A DNA stretch of 64,000 nt from the NCBI GenBank assembly GCA_900549745.1, contig URPJ01000007.1, positions 27,263 to 91,262 of the forward strand. The letters are read 5' to 3'. Below, piece by piece: positions 32,106-40,693 of this stretch. Within the stretch, counting starts at the first letter, position 1, and each line of letters begins with the position of its first letter. The position numbers and the translations under genes were made by a program. Below the pieces are notes generated by a model that saw nothing but the letters and a program-made list of their open reading frames with translations, did no database searches and was not told the DNA's origin. The DNA is from an uncultured Collinsella sp. (GTDB taxonomy: Bacteria; Actinomycetota; Coriobacteriia; Coriobacteriales; Coriobacteriaceae).

Positions 32106-34611
32106 GGTGATAAAGGTGACGGAACAGAAGATGAGCCCGCAGGCTATCGAGGTGCGTGGCGCGCGCGTGCACAACCTCAAAGACATCGATATCGATATTC
32201 CACTGGGAAGGCTTGTAGGCATTGCCGGCGTGTCGGGCTCGGGCAAGAGTTCGCTGGCGCTGGGGGTTCTTTATGCCGAGGGCTCGCGTCGCTATCTTGA
32301 GGCGCTCAGCACCTATACCCGCCGTCGTCTGACGCAGGCCGAACACGCCCAGGTGGACGAGGTTCTGCACGTGCCGGCGGCGCTCGCATTGCATCAACGT
32401 CCCAGCGTGCCGGGCGTGCGCTCGACCTTTGGTACCATGACCGAGCTCAACAACAGCCTGCGTCTGCTCTTTAGCCGTTGCGCCCATCACGTGTGCCCGC
32501 ATTGCGGGGCGCGTGTGGAGCCGAGCCTTAACGTGGCTGCGGGCCTGTCGCTCACGTGTCCGACGTGCGGCCGCGAGTTCTACGCGCCGAGTGCCGAGGA
32601 TTTGGCTTTCAATAGCGGCGGCGCATGCCCCACCTGTGGCGGCACCGGTGTCATGCGCGAGGTGGACGAGGCGAGCCTGGTGCCAGATGAGTCAAAGACC
32701 ATCAACGAGGGCGCAGTCCTTCCCTGGGGCACGCTCATGTGGGATCTGATGAAGCAGGTGGCAGGCGAGATGGGCGTACGCACCGACGTGCCGTTTAGCC
32801 AACTCACGCCTCAAGAGCGCGACATCGTGTTTCATGGTCCGGCGGTTAAGAAGCACATTCTCTACGTTCCCAAAAACGGCGAGGGCGCCACGCCGCTCGA
32901 CTTCACCTATTACAACGCCGTCTATACCGTCGAGAATGCGCTCGCCAAGGTCAAGGACGATAAGGGCTTAAAACGCGTTGCGCGCTTTTTGCGCGAGGGA
33001 GCATGCCGCGATTGCGGCGGCACGCGTCTCTCCGAGGCTGCGCGCCAGCCCCAGGTGCGCGGTATCAATCTGGCGCAAGCAGCGGCCATGACGCTGGGTG
33101 AGGCGATTGAGTGGGTGCGCGGGGTGCCTACGTCCTTGCCGGCCGAGATGCGGCCCATGGCGACGGATATCTGCGATTCGTTTTTGAGTGCGGCCCGTCG
33201 TCTGGTCGACCTGGGTCTCGATTACCTTTCGCTCGATCGCGCCGGCGCCACGCTCTCCACGGGTGAGCGCCAGCGTGTGCAGCTCGCCCGCGTGGTGCGC
33301 AACCGATCGACGGGTGTGCTTTATGTGCTGGACGAGCCTTCGATCGGCTTGCATCCTGCCAATGTCGACGGCTTGGTGGGCGTGATGCGCGATCTGGTGG
33401 ATGACGGCAACACCGTGGTTGTTGTCGACCACGACACGCGCGTACTGGCGGAAGCCGACTATCTGGTCGAGATGGGCCCCGTTGCCGGAGCGGGCGGCGG
33501 TAAAGTGATCGCTGCAGGTACGGTGGACGAGGTCGAACAATCGCAGGGCAGCCGCATCGCCCCGTTTTTGCGCGCAGAGTCCAAGCGCCTGCGTCCGCAG
33601 GTGACTGACGAGGAAATGTTCGACCAGGGGCATATTCGCATGGCAACCGATGCCATCCATACCGTTAAGCCGCTCGAAGTTGATATCCCGCGCGGCCGCC
33701 TTGTTGCGGTTACGGGCGTTTCGGGTTCGGGCAAGACGACGTTGGTGCTCGAGACGCTCATCCCGGCGCTTAAGGCGCAGGCAGCCGGCGAGCGCCTGCC
33801 AAAACATGTGCGCTGGGTCGATGCCGAAGGCATTGCCCGCGCAAACCTGATTGACGCTACGCCTATCGGCGCCAACGTGCGCTCGACAGTGGCGACTTAT
33901 GCCGACATTCATGACGAGCTGCGTCGCGCCTTCGCCCGTACGTCCGAGGCCAAGGCAGCCGGCTACAAGGCGGGTGCCTTTAGCTACAACACCGGCGCCT
34001 TGCGCTGCCCTACGTGCGATGGCACGGGCTCGATATCACTCGACGTGCAGTTTTTGCCCGACGTCGAGATCGTCTGCCCGGCATGTCGCGGCTCACGTTA
34101 TGCAGACGCGGCTTCGCATATCCATCGCGAGGGCAAGGACGGGAGTCTCCTTACGTTGCCGCAGCTCATGGACATGAGTGTGGACGAGGCCATCGACGCC
34201 ACACTGGGGCTCAAGAAGGTTCAGGCGCGCTTGCAGACCTTGCACGACTTGGGCTTGGGCTATCTCACGCTCGGTGAGCCCACGCCGGCGCTTTCGGGCG
34301 GCGAGGCACAGCGCCTTAAGCTCGCGAGCGAGATGGGCCGCGTGCAGGATGATGCCGTATTCGTGTTCGACGAACCCACGATTGGCCTGCATCCGCTCGA
34401 TGTTCAGGTGTTGCTGAGTGTGTTTGACGGCCTCGTTGCCAAGGGCGCCACGGTTATCGTGATCGAACACGATCTCGACCTTATCCGTAACGCCGATTAC
34501 GTGATCGACATGGGCCCGGGCGGTGGCGACGCGGGCGGGCAAATCGTCTGCGCCGGTACGCCGGGCGACATCGTGGCCTGCTCCGCAAGCATTACCGGCC
34601 GCTACCTATAG
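32098..34611 (+). CDS. UvrA paralogue (UvrA2/DrrC-like ABC ATPase)
   Basis: This 837-residue protein has two UvrA-type ABC modules: Walker A GVSGSGKSS (44-52) and GVSGSGKTT (near 540), with signatures LSTGERQRVQLARVV and LSGGEAQRLKLASEM. Zinc-finger cysteine pairs are present (CPHCG, CPTCG, CPTCGG, CPTCDG). It is about 100 residues shorter than true UvrA, and the UvrB-binding region appears reduced. Class II UvrA proteins of this kind are linked to drug tolerance or unknown DNA functions. Coupling to an AAA ATPase is unusual. A second ATG at 32128 is possible. Confidence 0.88.
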   Translation: MSRVIKVTEQKMSPQAIEVRGARVHNLKDIDIDIPLGRLVGIAGVSGSGKSSLALGVLYAEGSRRYLEALSTYTRRRLTQAEHAQVDEVLHVPAALALHQRPSVPGVRSTFGTMTELNNSLRLLFSRCAHHVCPHCGARVEPSLNVAAGLSLTCPTCGREFYAPSAEDLAFNSGGACPTCGGTGVMREVDEASLVPDESKTINEGAVLPWGTLMWDLMKQVAGEMGVRTDVPFSQLTPQERDIVFHGPAVKKHILYVPKNGEGATPLDFTYYNAVYTVENALAKVKDDKGLKRVARFLREGACRDCGGTRLSEAARQPQVRGINLAQAAAMTLGEAIEWVRGVPTSLPAEMRPMATDICDSFLSAARRLVDLGLDYLSLDRAGATLSTGERQRVQLARVVRNRSTGVLYVLDEPSIGLHPANVDGLVGVMRDLVDDGNTVVVVDHDTRVLAEADYLVEMGPVAGAGGGKVIAAGTVDEVEQSQGSRIAPFLRAESKRLRPQVTDEEMFDQGHIRMATDAIHTVKPLEVDIPRGRLVAVTGVSGSGKTTLVLETLIPALKAQAAGERLPKHVRWVDAEGIARANLIDATPIGANVRSTVATYADIHDELRRAFARTSEAKAAGYKAGAFSYNTGALRCPTCDGTGSISLDVQFLPDVEIVCPACRGSRYADAASHIHREGKDGSLLTLPQLMDMSVDEAIDATLGLKKVQARLQTLHDLGLGYLTLGEPTPALSGGEAQRLKLASEMGRVQDDAVFVFDEPTIGLHPLDVQVLLSVFDGLVAKGATVIVIEHDLDLIRNADYVIDMGPGGGDAGGQIVCAGTPGDIVACSASITGRYL

Positions 34612-34612
34612 A

Positions 34613-34647
34613 CAATGAGGCAAAGGGACAGCCCCTTTGCCTCATTG
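34613..34647. repeat. GGGACAG palindrome, 15-bp perfect arms
   Basis: Arms 34613-34627 and 34633-34647 (CAATGAGGCAAAGGG and its complement) start two bases after the uvrA-like stop and end five bases before the stop of the convergent broken AAA gene. It may serve both as a terminator. Confidence 0.8.
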
Positions 34648-34651
34648 ATGC

Positions 34652-35751
34652 CTATTTCACGCATTGAGCCGCGAGGTAGTCGCGGAAGAATGGCAATTCA
34701 AATGCGACGAGCCCTCGTCCTCGTTCCCCGATGATGCCGGCATCTATCATGCGGCGTCGGTAGCGGGAGACCTGCTGCGGCGAACGCTTAAGGCGCTCGA
34801 CAAGGTCAGCGGTGGTGGACTCTTCCTCGTCATCGAGCATGGCGATGAGGAATCGCTTGTCCTCTGCAGTGAGCTCCCGATAGGTTGCCGCGAGGATTCG
34901 GTCGTCCATCTCGTCGCGCGCGATTTTGATTCCCAGGTCAAAGTCGCGTGACGAGATTTCCTTCGAATCGCTTGTGAGATCCCAGGCACGGTAGCCTACG
35001 AGTTGCAATAGGAAGGGAAAACCAGAGATCGAGCGAACGGCTCTATCGATTCCCCCAGCATCTGCCAGGCGATCGTTTTCCTGGATTGTGCGAATCAAGG
35101 CCTCGCGTACGTCATAGTCGGCAATGCGACCCAGATGATATTGTTGGGCGCGGCGAAGGAACGAGACCGTCTTGTGGTTCAGCAACGTCGAGACGTTGTT
35201 GGGAAGTCCCGCCATGAGCAGGGCGACGCGTTTCCCATCGGTCACAAAGTGCTGATACGTCGCTGCAAGCTGAATCATCTCGTCGAGTGTCGGGTCCACC
35301 TCGTCAACTGTGACGAGCAGACCGGTGCCAGCCTCGTTGAGCTGGTCGATGATGTCGCTCATGCGATAACGCCAGGTTGAGGCATCGTGAACGCGATTGA
35401 CTTCGATGCTGCCGAGCGGTGCAATTCCGAGACCGGTGACTTCGAAGTTCTTAGACGGGTCGATAAGATGGCCGGCAGCACGTTTCGCCCCGAACTCGAT
35501 TTCCTCAAGCATTCCCGGGAGCGCGGTCGTCTTTACGGCAATCCAGCCGTGGGATTCCGCCCTTGCGCGAGCGACGACATGAGAGCGGTTTTACCGGTTC
35601 CACGCGCGCCTGAGAAGATCGAGGTCAATTCTGGGCGCCTACGCTGGCTCAAGAAGGCGCGGTCCAAATCCCGAATAATCTGTTGTCTGCCAGCGAGATG
35701 GGCAGGAACCTCGCCAAAACTGGGGGTAAACGGGTTTTCGAGGTATTCCAC
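34652..35751 (-). pseudogene. Frameshifted AAA ATPase (paralogue of 30987-32105)
   Basis: The N-terminal part (35751 to 35533, 72 codons) contains GRQQIIRDL and Walker A GARGTGKTAL, then runs to a stop. The rest (sensor, FLRRAQQYHLG, winged helix) continues in another frame to 34652. Reading the third frame from about 35575 gives ARAESHGWIAVKTTALPG, joining smoothly to the C-terminal part. A single lost base near 35565-35580 explains both. No slippery heptamer or stimulatory stem was seen there, so decay or a sequencing error is likelier than programmed frameshifting. An AT-rich promoter region lies upstream. Confidence 0.8.
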
Positions 35752-35778
35752 AATGCCCTCCTTTAGCGTCTCGGGTTA

Positions 35779-35833
35779 ACTTCATTTTATTCTAGTTAAT
35801 TTAAATTAAAAGTGATTAATTACGTTTAACGCT
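35779..35833. promoter_or_regulatory. AT-rich control region with TTAATTTAAATTAA palindrome
   Basis: The 14-bp perfect palindrome at 35796-35809 stands in a stretch far lower in GC than the window average. It lies upstream of the broken AAA gene and likely holds its promoter or an operator. Confidence 0.4.
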
Positions 35834-35844
35834 ATGGCGGTCGA

Positions 35845-35875
35845 ATGTGACAAAGGGACTGTCCCTTTGTCACAT
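35845..35875. repeat. GGGAC palindrome covering the trmL stop codon
   Basis: ATGTGACAAAGGGAC and its complement form a near-perfect 31-base hairpin. On the minus strand the arm ATGTGA supplies the last codon (Met) and the stop (TGA) of trmL. Confidence 0.8.
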
Positions 35876-36469
35876 GCCGGCAAAGCCGGTCTGGCGGAGA
35901 GCTTCGTAGAGGACGATGGCAGCGCTGTTGGAGAGGTTGAGTGCGCTGATGCGGTAGTCGTCCGGGTTGACGAAGTTGCCGCAGATATCCTGTTGAAGGA
36001 TGGCCTCGTGGCTGTCCTCGGTATGCCCCAGCGATTCCTCGTGAGCTTCCCAAGCCTCGGCGTTATCGAGTGAGTCGCAATCGCGCAGCATCGGGATGCG
36101 CTCGCAACGCTCGGGCGCCGCGGCAAGCAGTGGCTCGGGAATGCCCGAGCTCTCGCTGCCAAAGACCAAGTAGTCGCCGTCGCGGTAGGTGCTCTGCGCA
36201 TAGGTGCGGCGTGCCTTTTTGGTCAGCAAGTGCAGGCGTTCGTCGGCAGGGGAGAGACCATTGCGCGTAAGGAAATCCTCCCAGCCGGCATAGGTGGTCA
36301 CGTCCAAGTTTTGCCAGTAGCCCAGGCCGGCGCGACGCACCGTCTTGTCGTCGAGCGAAAACCCCAGCGGCTCCACTAGATGCAGGCGGGCGCCGGTAAC
36401 CACGCAGGTGCGGCCGATATTGCCCGTATTGGCCGGAATCTCGGGCGCATACAGCACAATGTTGAACAT
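35870..36469 (-). CDS. trmL: tRNA (cytidine(34)-2'-O)-methyltransferase TrmL-type
   Basis: This 199-residue SPOUT methyltransferase acts on the wobble base of leucine tRNAs in known members. It starts MFNIVLYAPEIPANTGNIGRTC, contains VFGSESSGIPEPLL (motif 2) and ends SALNLSNSAAIVLYEALRQTGF (motif 3 knot). Between the IPM strand and LNLSNS there are roughly 36 extra acidic residues (EAWEAHEESLGHTEDSHEA and more) not found in standard TrmL. AAGGAG precedes ATG 36469. The C-terminal Met and stop are inside a palindrome. Methyl-transfer residues look intact. Confidence 0.9.
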   Translation of the reverse strand: MFNIVLYAPEIPANTGNIGRTCVVTGARLHLVEPLGFSLDDKTVRRAGLGYWQNLDVTTYAGWEDFLTRNGLSPADERLHLLTKKARRTYAQSTYRDGDYLVFGSESSGIPEPLLAAAPERCERIPMLRDCDSLDNAEAWEAHEESLGHTEDSHEAILQQDICGNFVNPDDYRISALNLSNSAAIVLYEALRQTGFAGM

Positions 36470-36493
36470 GAATCTCCTTGGCTCAGAACGAAA

Positions 36494-36530
36494 AACCACC
36501 ACGAAGGGGACAGGCACCTTCGTGGTGGTT
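36494..36530. repeat. GGGGACAGG palindrome, 14-bp perfect arms
   Basis: Arms 36494-36507 and 36517-36530 (AACCACCACGAAGG and its complement) surround GGACAGGCA, between trmL and the CobW gene. On the minus strand it may end cobW-type transcription. Confidence 0.8.
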
Positions 36531-36569
36531 TGGCGGTTACGTAGCGGAAAAATGTCCGCTTGGATAAAC

Positions 36570-37700
36570 CTAGGCGCGGTGCCAGTCGGTCAGGCAGGCA
36601 TCGAGGGAGGCGATGAGCGCGTCCTTGTCCATGTGACGGCCGATGATGCACAGGCTCGTCATGCGGTCGCCCGTCTCGTCGTCCCAAATCTGCATGATCT
36701 CGGGGTTCTCGTCGATGATCTTCTGCTTCTCGCCCTCGGGCGCCGAGTCGACAAACAGGCCGTTCTCCATCAGGCGCATCTGGTGGCCAGCCTGCTCAAA
36801 CATGTAGCACATGTCCGGATCGCCGGTCTGCCACAACGGACCCTTGACGCGAATGACCTCGTCGGGCCACTCCTGCTCAACAAAATCGGTGAACTTCTGC
36901 AGGTCAAACGGCTTGCGGCGCGAGTATACAAAGGTCTCGATGTCGTACTCGAGCACCTCGGGGTCGTCGTGCTCCTCGGGATGCTCCATGGCCTCGATCC
37001 AGGCGGCGGAGTTGTAGGCGCGCATAAAGTCGAAGCGGTCGGTATCGAGCAGCTCCTCCATGGGGACCTCACCGTTTTGGGCCTCGACGATCACGGCGTC
37101 CTTCTGCAGGCTGCGCACGATAGCCTTGAGCTCGGCGATCTGCTCAGGGCTCACGGTATCGGTCTTGTTGAGGATCAACGTGGAGCAGAACTCGATCTGC
37201 TGGATGAGCAGGCTCTCGATGTCGTCCTCGTCGATATCCTCGGCCAGCAGGTCGCGACCGCCGTTGAACTCGTCGTACATGCGGGCGCAGTCGACCACGG
37301 CCACGATGTTGTCGAGCGCGAGCTTGGGCTCGCCGCCCACCTTGGCCTCGTCGCAGAAGCTCGAGATGGTGTAGGCGATGGGGATGGGCTCGCAAATGCC
37401 CGAGGCCTCGATGATGATGTAGTCGAAGTTGCCAGAATCGGCGATGCCCTGCAGCTGGTTGGCAAGGTCGTCCGAAAGCGTGCAGCAGATGCAGCCGTTG
37501 GTGAGCGGGATGAGGTCATCGGTCTCGGAAAGGCCGCCGTCGGCGATAAGGCTGGCGTCGACGTTGATCTCGCCGATGTCGTTGACGATCACGGCGGCGC
37601 GGATGCCGCCGTCGTTAGCGAGGATGTGGTTGAGCAGCGTGGTCTTGCCGGCACCGAGGTATCCGGTAAGCATGATAATCTTCACGGGTTTGTTGGGCAT
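36570..37700 (-). CDS. CobW/COG0523-family GTP-binding metallochaperone
   Basis: This 376-residue G3E GTPase has the P-loop GYLGAGKTT (13-21), the metal-binding GCICC motif (Cys70, Cys72, Cys73), a Walker B-like IIIEASGICEP and the guanine motif NKTD. The C-terminal CobW_C domain spans about 250-375. Family members deliver zinc or cobalt to client enzymes. An acidic stretch (DIDEDDIES) may help metal exchange. AAGGAGG precedes the ATG. No client gene or Zur box was recognised nearby, so the metal is unknown. Confidence 0.9.
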   Translation of the reverse strand: MPNKPVKIIMLTGYLGAGKTTLLNHILANDGGIRAAVIVNDIGEINVDASLIADGGLSETDDLIPLTNGCICCTLSDDLANQLQGIADSGNFDYIIIEASGICEPIPIAYTISSFCDEAKVGGEPKLALDNIVAVVDCARMYDEFNGGRDLLAEDIDEDDIESLLIQQIEFCSTLILNKTDTVSPEQIAELKAIVRSLQKDAVIVEAQNGEVPMEELLDTDRFDFMRAYNSAAWIEAMEHPEEHDDPEVLEYDIETFVYSRRKPFDLQKFTDFVEQEWPDEVIRVKGPLWQTGDPDMCYMFEQAGHQMRLMENGLFVDSAPEGEKQKIIDENPEIMQIWDDETGDRMTSLCIIGRHMDKDALIASLDACLTDWHRA

Positions 37701-37786
37701 GTGCCCTCCTTTGTTAGACTTGGCTTACAGTTGAATCTTATGCCAAACGCATGCTCTTATACCCACGCGCCGGCAAATAACACAGG

Positions 37787-38128
37787 CTACTCCCAGGCTC
37801 CCCATACATCGGGGCAATAACCGACGGTGGCCTTTTTGCCGTTGCGCACGATGGGCTCGGCCAAGACCTGCTGGTTCTCGAGCAGCTTGTCGAAGCGCTG
37901 GCTAGGGGTGAGGTGCTGGATGAGTGCGAGCGTCTCCTCGTCCTTGGCCTTGGGGTTGAGCAACTTGTCGATACCGCCGACCGCCTGCATCACGCTCGTG
38001 AGCTCGCCCTTGCTCATCTCCTTTTCCTTAAGGTCAATAAACTGCACCATAATGCGGCGCTCCTTAAAATAGCGTTGGGCCTTCTTGGTATCGAAGGACT
38101 TCTTGGTGCCGAAGATTTGCACGTTCAT
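37787..38128 (-). CDS. ArsC/Spx-fold protein lacking the catalytic cysteine
   Basis: This 113-residue protein follows the arsenate reductase/YffB fold (FGTKKSFDTKKAQRYFKERRI, then EPIVRNGKKATVGY). At the position of the usual N-terminal redox Cys (xxCDTxKKA) it has Ser or Phe, so the normal thiol chemistry is absent. The only Cys is near the C-terminus. It may be a binding protein rather than a reductase. It follows the flavoprotein gene by 16 bp, suggesting a two-gene operon. Confidence 0.83.
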   Translation of the reverse strand: MNVQIFGTKKSFDTKKAQRYFKERRIMVQFIDLKEKEMSKGELTSVMQAVGGIDKLLNPKAKDEETLALIQHLTPSQRFDKLLENQQVLAEPIVRNGKKATVGYCPDVWGAWE

Positions 38129-38144
38129 AGTATGTTCCGCCGTT

Positions 38145-38771
38145 CTACCTGATGAAGTTGGTCGTTGCTCGATCTGCCTCGGGTGCGTTGATACCGGCGG
38201 CCTGTCCGGCCTCGATGCAACGTAGAAGCCAAGCCATGTTCTTACCGATGTTTCGCATGGTGGCAAGGCCCTCGGCATCCCCATCGGCGTCGCCGGGCAC
38301 GCGGCCAAACACGTTGTTCCAGTAGGTGGAAGCAACTACGGGCATCTGCTTAATGGTGAAGTACTTGTTGAGCACATCGAAGGTGGTCGACGTGCCGCCG
38401 CGACGGGCGACGGCGACCGCGGCGCCGGGTTTGTGCTCAAAGGCATGCCCGCCGGCATAGAATGCGCGGTCGAGAGCCGAGAGGATGCGTCCGCTGGGAT
38501 GCGCATAGTAGACGGGCGAGCCAAAGACAAAGCCGTCTGCCTGCTCGGCGGCAGCGATGAGCTCGTTCACCACGTCATCGTCAAAGGTGCAGCGACCGCC
38601 AAGCTTGCCGCACTGACCGCAGCCGATGCAGTCGCGAATGGGCTTGGCGCCCAGCTGAAACACCTCGGTATCAATGCCTTCCGCATTGAGTTGCTCGGCG
38701 ATCTCGGCGAGTGCGCGGGCGGTGTTGCCGTTTGCCTTGGAGCTGCCATTGACCAAAAGAACCTTCATCAT
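38145..38771 (-). CDS. Flavodoxin-family iron-sulfur flavoprotein / NAD(P)H reductase
   Basis: The 208-residue protein has the FMN phosphate loop NGSSKANGNTARAL (about 8-21), a CIGCGQCGKLGGRC cluster motif (from about 48), GSPVYYAHPSG in the flavin-binding 90s loop and an ARRGGTSTTFDVL region. The Cys-rich motif resembles iron-sulfur flavoproteins and may hold a 4Fe-4S cluster. The start is one of two adjacent ATGs after GAGGGAG. Cotranscription with the ArsC-like gene suggests a redox task, which is unproven. Confidence 0.88.
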   Translation of the reverse strand: MMKVLLVNGSSKANGNTARALAEIAEQLNAEGIDTEVFQLGAKPIRDCIGCGQCGKLGGRCTFDDDVVNELIAAAEQADGFVFGSPVYYAHPSGRILSALDRAFYAGGHAFEHKPGAAVAVARRGGTSTTFDVLNKYFTIKQMPVVASTYWNNVFGRVPGDADGDAEGLATMRNIGKNMAWLLRCIEAGQAAGINAPEADRATTNFIR

Positions 38772-38963
38772 AAACTCCCTCTGCTTTTGGTGACTTCTGC
38801 TGAGAATTATCTCACGTTGCGTGCGATGACGTCGGCATGGTGCGGGCGATGTTTATCCCGCAACGTTCTTAAGGGCGTTCATGCCTAAGGCCATCTAGGG
38901 GCATTGCGGTACGGCATGGGGAATGCATTGGGAAACGTTCGATAAATGCTTATAAACACGTTT

Positions 38964-38990
38964 TTGACGGCATACGTTGACAGATATACT
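38964..38990 (+). promoter_or_regulatory. Probable promoter of the patatin-like gene
   Basis: TTGACG (38964-38969) and TATACT (38985-38990) are 15 bp apart, 37 bp before the ATG. A second TTGACA lies at 38978. The rest of the 255-bp gap shows nothing clear. Confidence 0.5.
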
Positions 38991-39026
38991 TGTTGAGTTC
39001 AAAAGCATGGGAACGGAGATGGTTGC

Positions 39027-39896
39027 ATGACACAGCCGGAGACATCACACACGGTGGGGCTTGCGCTCGAGGGAGGCGGCTACCGCGGTATGTATACGGC
39101 GGGCGTGCTCGACGTTTGGATGGAGCACGGTTTGACCTGCGACCATATGGTGGGTGTCTCGGCGGGTGCGGCGTTTGGCTACAACTTTAAATCGCGCCAG
39201 ATCGGCCGCGCCATTCGCTATAACAAGGCCTATTGTGCCGATAAGCGCTATGCGGGTGTAGCAAGCTGGCTGCGGACCGGCGATATGTTCAATGCCGATT
39301 TTGCCTATCACGAGGTGCCTATCGAGCGCGATCCCATCGACCTGGAGACATATCGCGCCTGTCCCATGCGGTTTACGTGCGTGTGTACCGATATCGAGAC
39401 GGGCAAGGCTGTCTACCACGACCTGCCCTATGGCGATGAGCGCGATATCGAGTGGATCCGGGCGTCGTCGGCTATTCCCGTGGCGACGCGTCCTGTTGTC
39501 ATTGAGGGACACAAATATCTGGATGGTGGCGTGGCTGATTCTATTCCCAGTGCATGGCTGTTTGCGCAGGGCTACGACCGCAACGTGGTGGTGCTGACGC
39601 AACCGGCGGGCTTTGTAAAGCAGCCCAACAGCGTTATGCCCATGCTGCGGCGCGTGTTCCGTCACTACCCGGAGTTTGTCGCGGCGCTTGAGCATCGGCA
39701 TGAGGTCTACAATGCCACGCTCGATGACCTGGCGCGTCGCGAGGCTGCCGGCGAGGTCTTTATGGTGCGGCCGAGCGAATCGGTGAAGGTGCCGTCGCTG
39801 TGCCGCGAACCGGATGAGCTCGAGCGCATCTATCAGATCGGTCGTCGAGATGCGGAGGCGACTTTGCCGGCGTTGAAAGCGTATCTGGCGGGGTAA
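39027..39896 (+). CDS. Patatin-like phospholipase/acylhydrolase
   Basis: This 289-residue Ser-Asp dyad hydrolase has the oxyanion motif GGGYRG (16-21), the nucleophile elbow GVSAG (Ser45) and the DGG motif (YLDGGVADS) with the catalytic Asp. This is the RssA/YjjU-type bacterial group. Likely substrates are lipids or acyl esters; no signal peptide, so it acts in the cytosol. It is monocistronic. Its stop is followed by an inverted repeat that may be a terminator. Confidence 0.93.
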   Translation: MTQPETSHTVGLALEGGGYRGMYTAGVLDVWMEHGLTCDHMVGVSAGAAFGYNFKSRQIGRAIRYNKAYCADKRYAGVASWLRTGDMFNADFAYHEVPIERDPIDLETYRACPMRFTCVCTDIETGKAVYHDLPYGDERDIEWIRASSAIPVATRPVVIEGHKYLDGGVADSIPSAWLFAQGYDRNVVVLTQPAGFVKQPNSVMPMLRRVFRHYPEFVAALEHRHEVYNATLDDLARREAAGEVFMVRPSESVKVPSLCREPDELERIYQIGRRDAEATLPALKAYLAG

Positions 39897-39907
39897 GGGT
39901 CGCATGC

Positions 39908-39953
39908 GGAAAGCGCATCCCGGAATGGAGGTCCAAACTGGGATGCGCTTTCC
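39908..39953. repeat. 14-bp perfect inverted repeat between convergent genes
   Basis: GGAAAGCGCATCCC (39908-39921) and its complement (39940-39953) enclose an 18-nt loop between the patatin and thiE stops. It may end both transcripts although no T-run is present. It lacks the GGGACAG core. Confidence 0.65.
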
Positions 39954-39997
39954 ATTGCTGAAGATATGAGGCTGCGGATCGGCTGCTCGGCCTAGAC

Positions 39998-40693
39998 TTA
40001 TGCCTGCTGCCAGGTGTCGACGAGCTCCTTGGCGGCGGCGTAGGGGTTGTCGGCACTGCAGACGGCGCTCACCACAAAGAAGCCATCGACGCCGGTGGCC
40101 TTGAGCTGCGGCAGGTCGGCCGTCTTGACGCCGCCGCCCACCACGATGGGCACGGGGCTTGCCGCGTGGAGGGCGGCCAGGTCCTCAAAGCTCTTGGTGA
40201 TGATAGAGCCATCGGCCGCGCGTCCGCAATCGCGTTTGGTCTCAGTCTCGTGGAGTGGGCCGATGCCCAGGTAGTCGACTAGGCTCATGTCGGCGGTCTT
40301 GACGTACTCGAGCATCTCCTCGCAGCGGGCCGAAAGTCCCACGATGGCATCGGGGTCCAGAAGCTTGCGACAGACCTCGACGGGAATATCGCTCTGGCCC
40401 ACGTGCACGCCGTCGACAGCAATACCCTGCTCACGCGCGGCGAGTACGCAGTCCAGACGGTCGTCGATTAACAGGGCGACCTGACCGGTCTTGCCAGCCT
40501 GTGCGATTGCCTGCGCGGCGTCGCCGGTCAGCGCAATGATCTCGCGGGCGCTTGCCACCTTGGAGCGCACCTGGATGCAGGTAAAGCCGGCATCGAGCGC
40601 CTGGGCCACCACATCGCTCACGGGACGCCCCAGCGTGTTTTCGGGGCCGAGTACCAGATAGGCCGAGATATCAAGGTTGTCGCGGATGCTCAT
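39998..40693 (-). CDS. thiE: Thiamine-phosphate synthase
   Basis: ThiE joins HMP-pyrophosphate and thiazole phosphate to thiamine phosphate. The 231-residue TIM-barrel protein has IQVRSK, LLIDDRLDCVLA, GVHVGQSD, GIGPLHETETK and VVGGGVKTADL, the usual substrate and phosphate loops. It is the last gene of a three-gene operon, starting inside the end of the previous gene (4-base overlap, ATGA). The operon is under a TPP riboswitch. Confidence 0.95.
   Translation of the reverse strand: MSIRDNLDISAYLVLGPENTLGRPVSDVVAQALDAGFTCIQVRSKVASAREIIALTGDAAQAIAQAGKTGQVALLIDDRLDCVLAAREQGIAVDGVHVGQSDIPVEVCRKLLDPDAIVGLSARCEEMLEYVKTADMSLVDYLGIGPLHETETKRDCGRAADGSIITKSFEDLAALHAASPVPIVVGGGVKTADLPQLKATGVDGFFVVSAVCSADNPYAAAKELVDTWQQA

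Noticed and set aside
35533..35600. Programmed frameshift in the AAA gene
   Set aside because: No slippery heptamer, stop-codon pairing or downstream stem was found at the junction.
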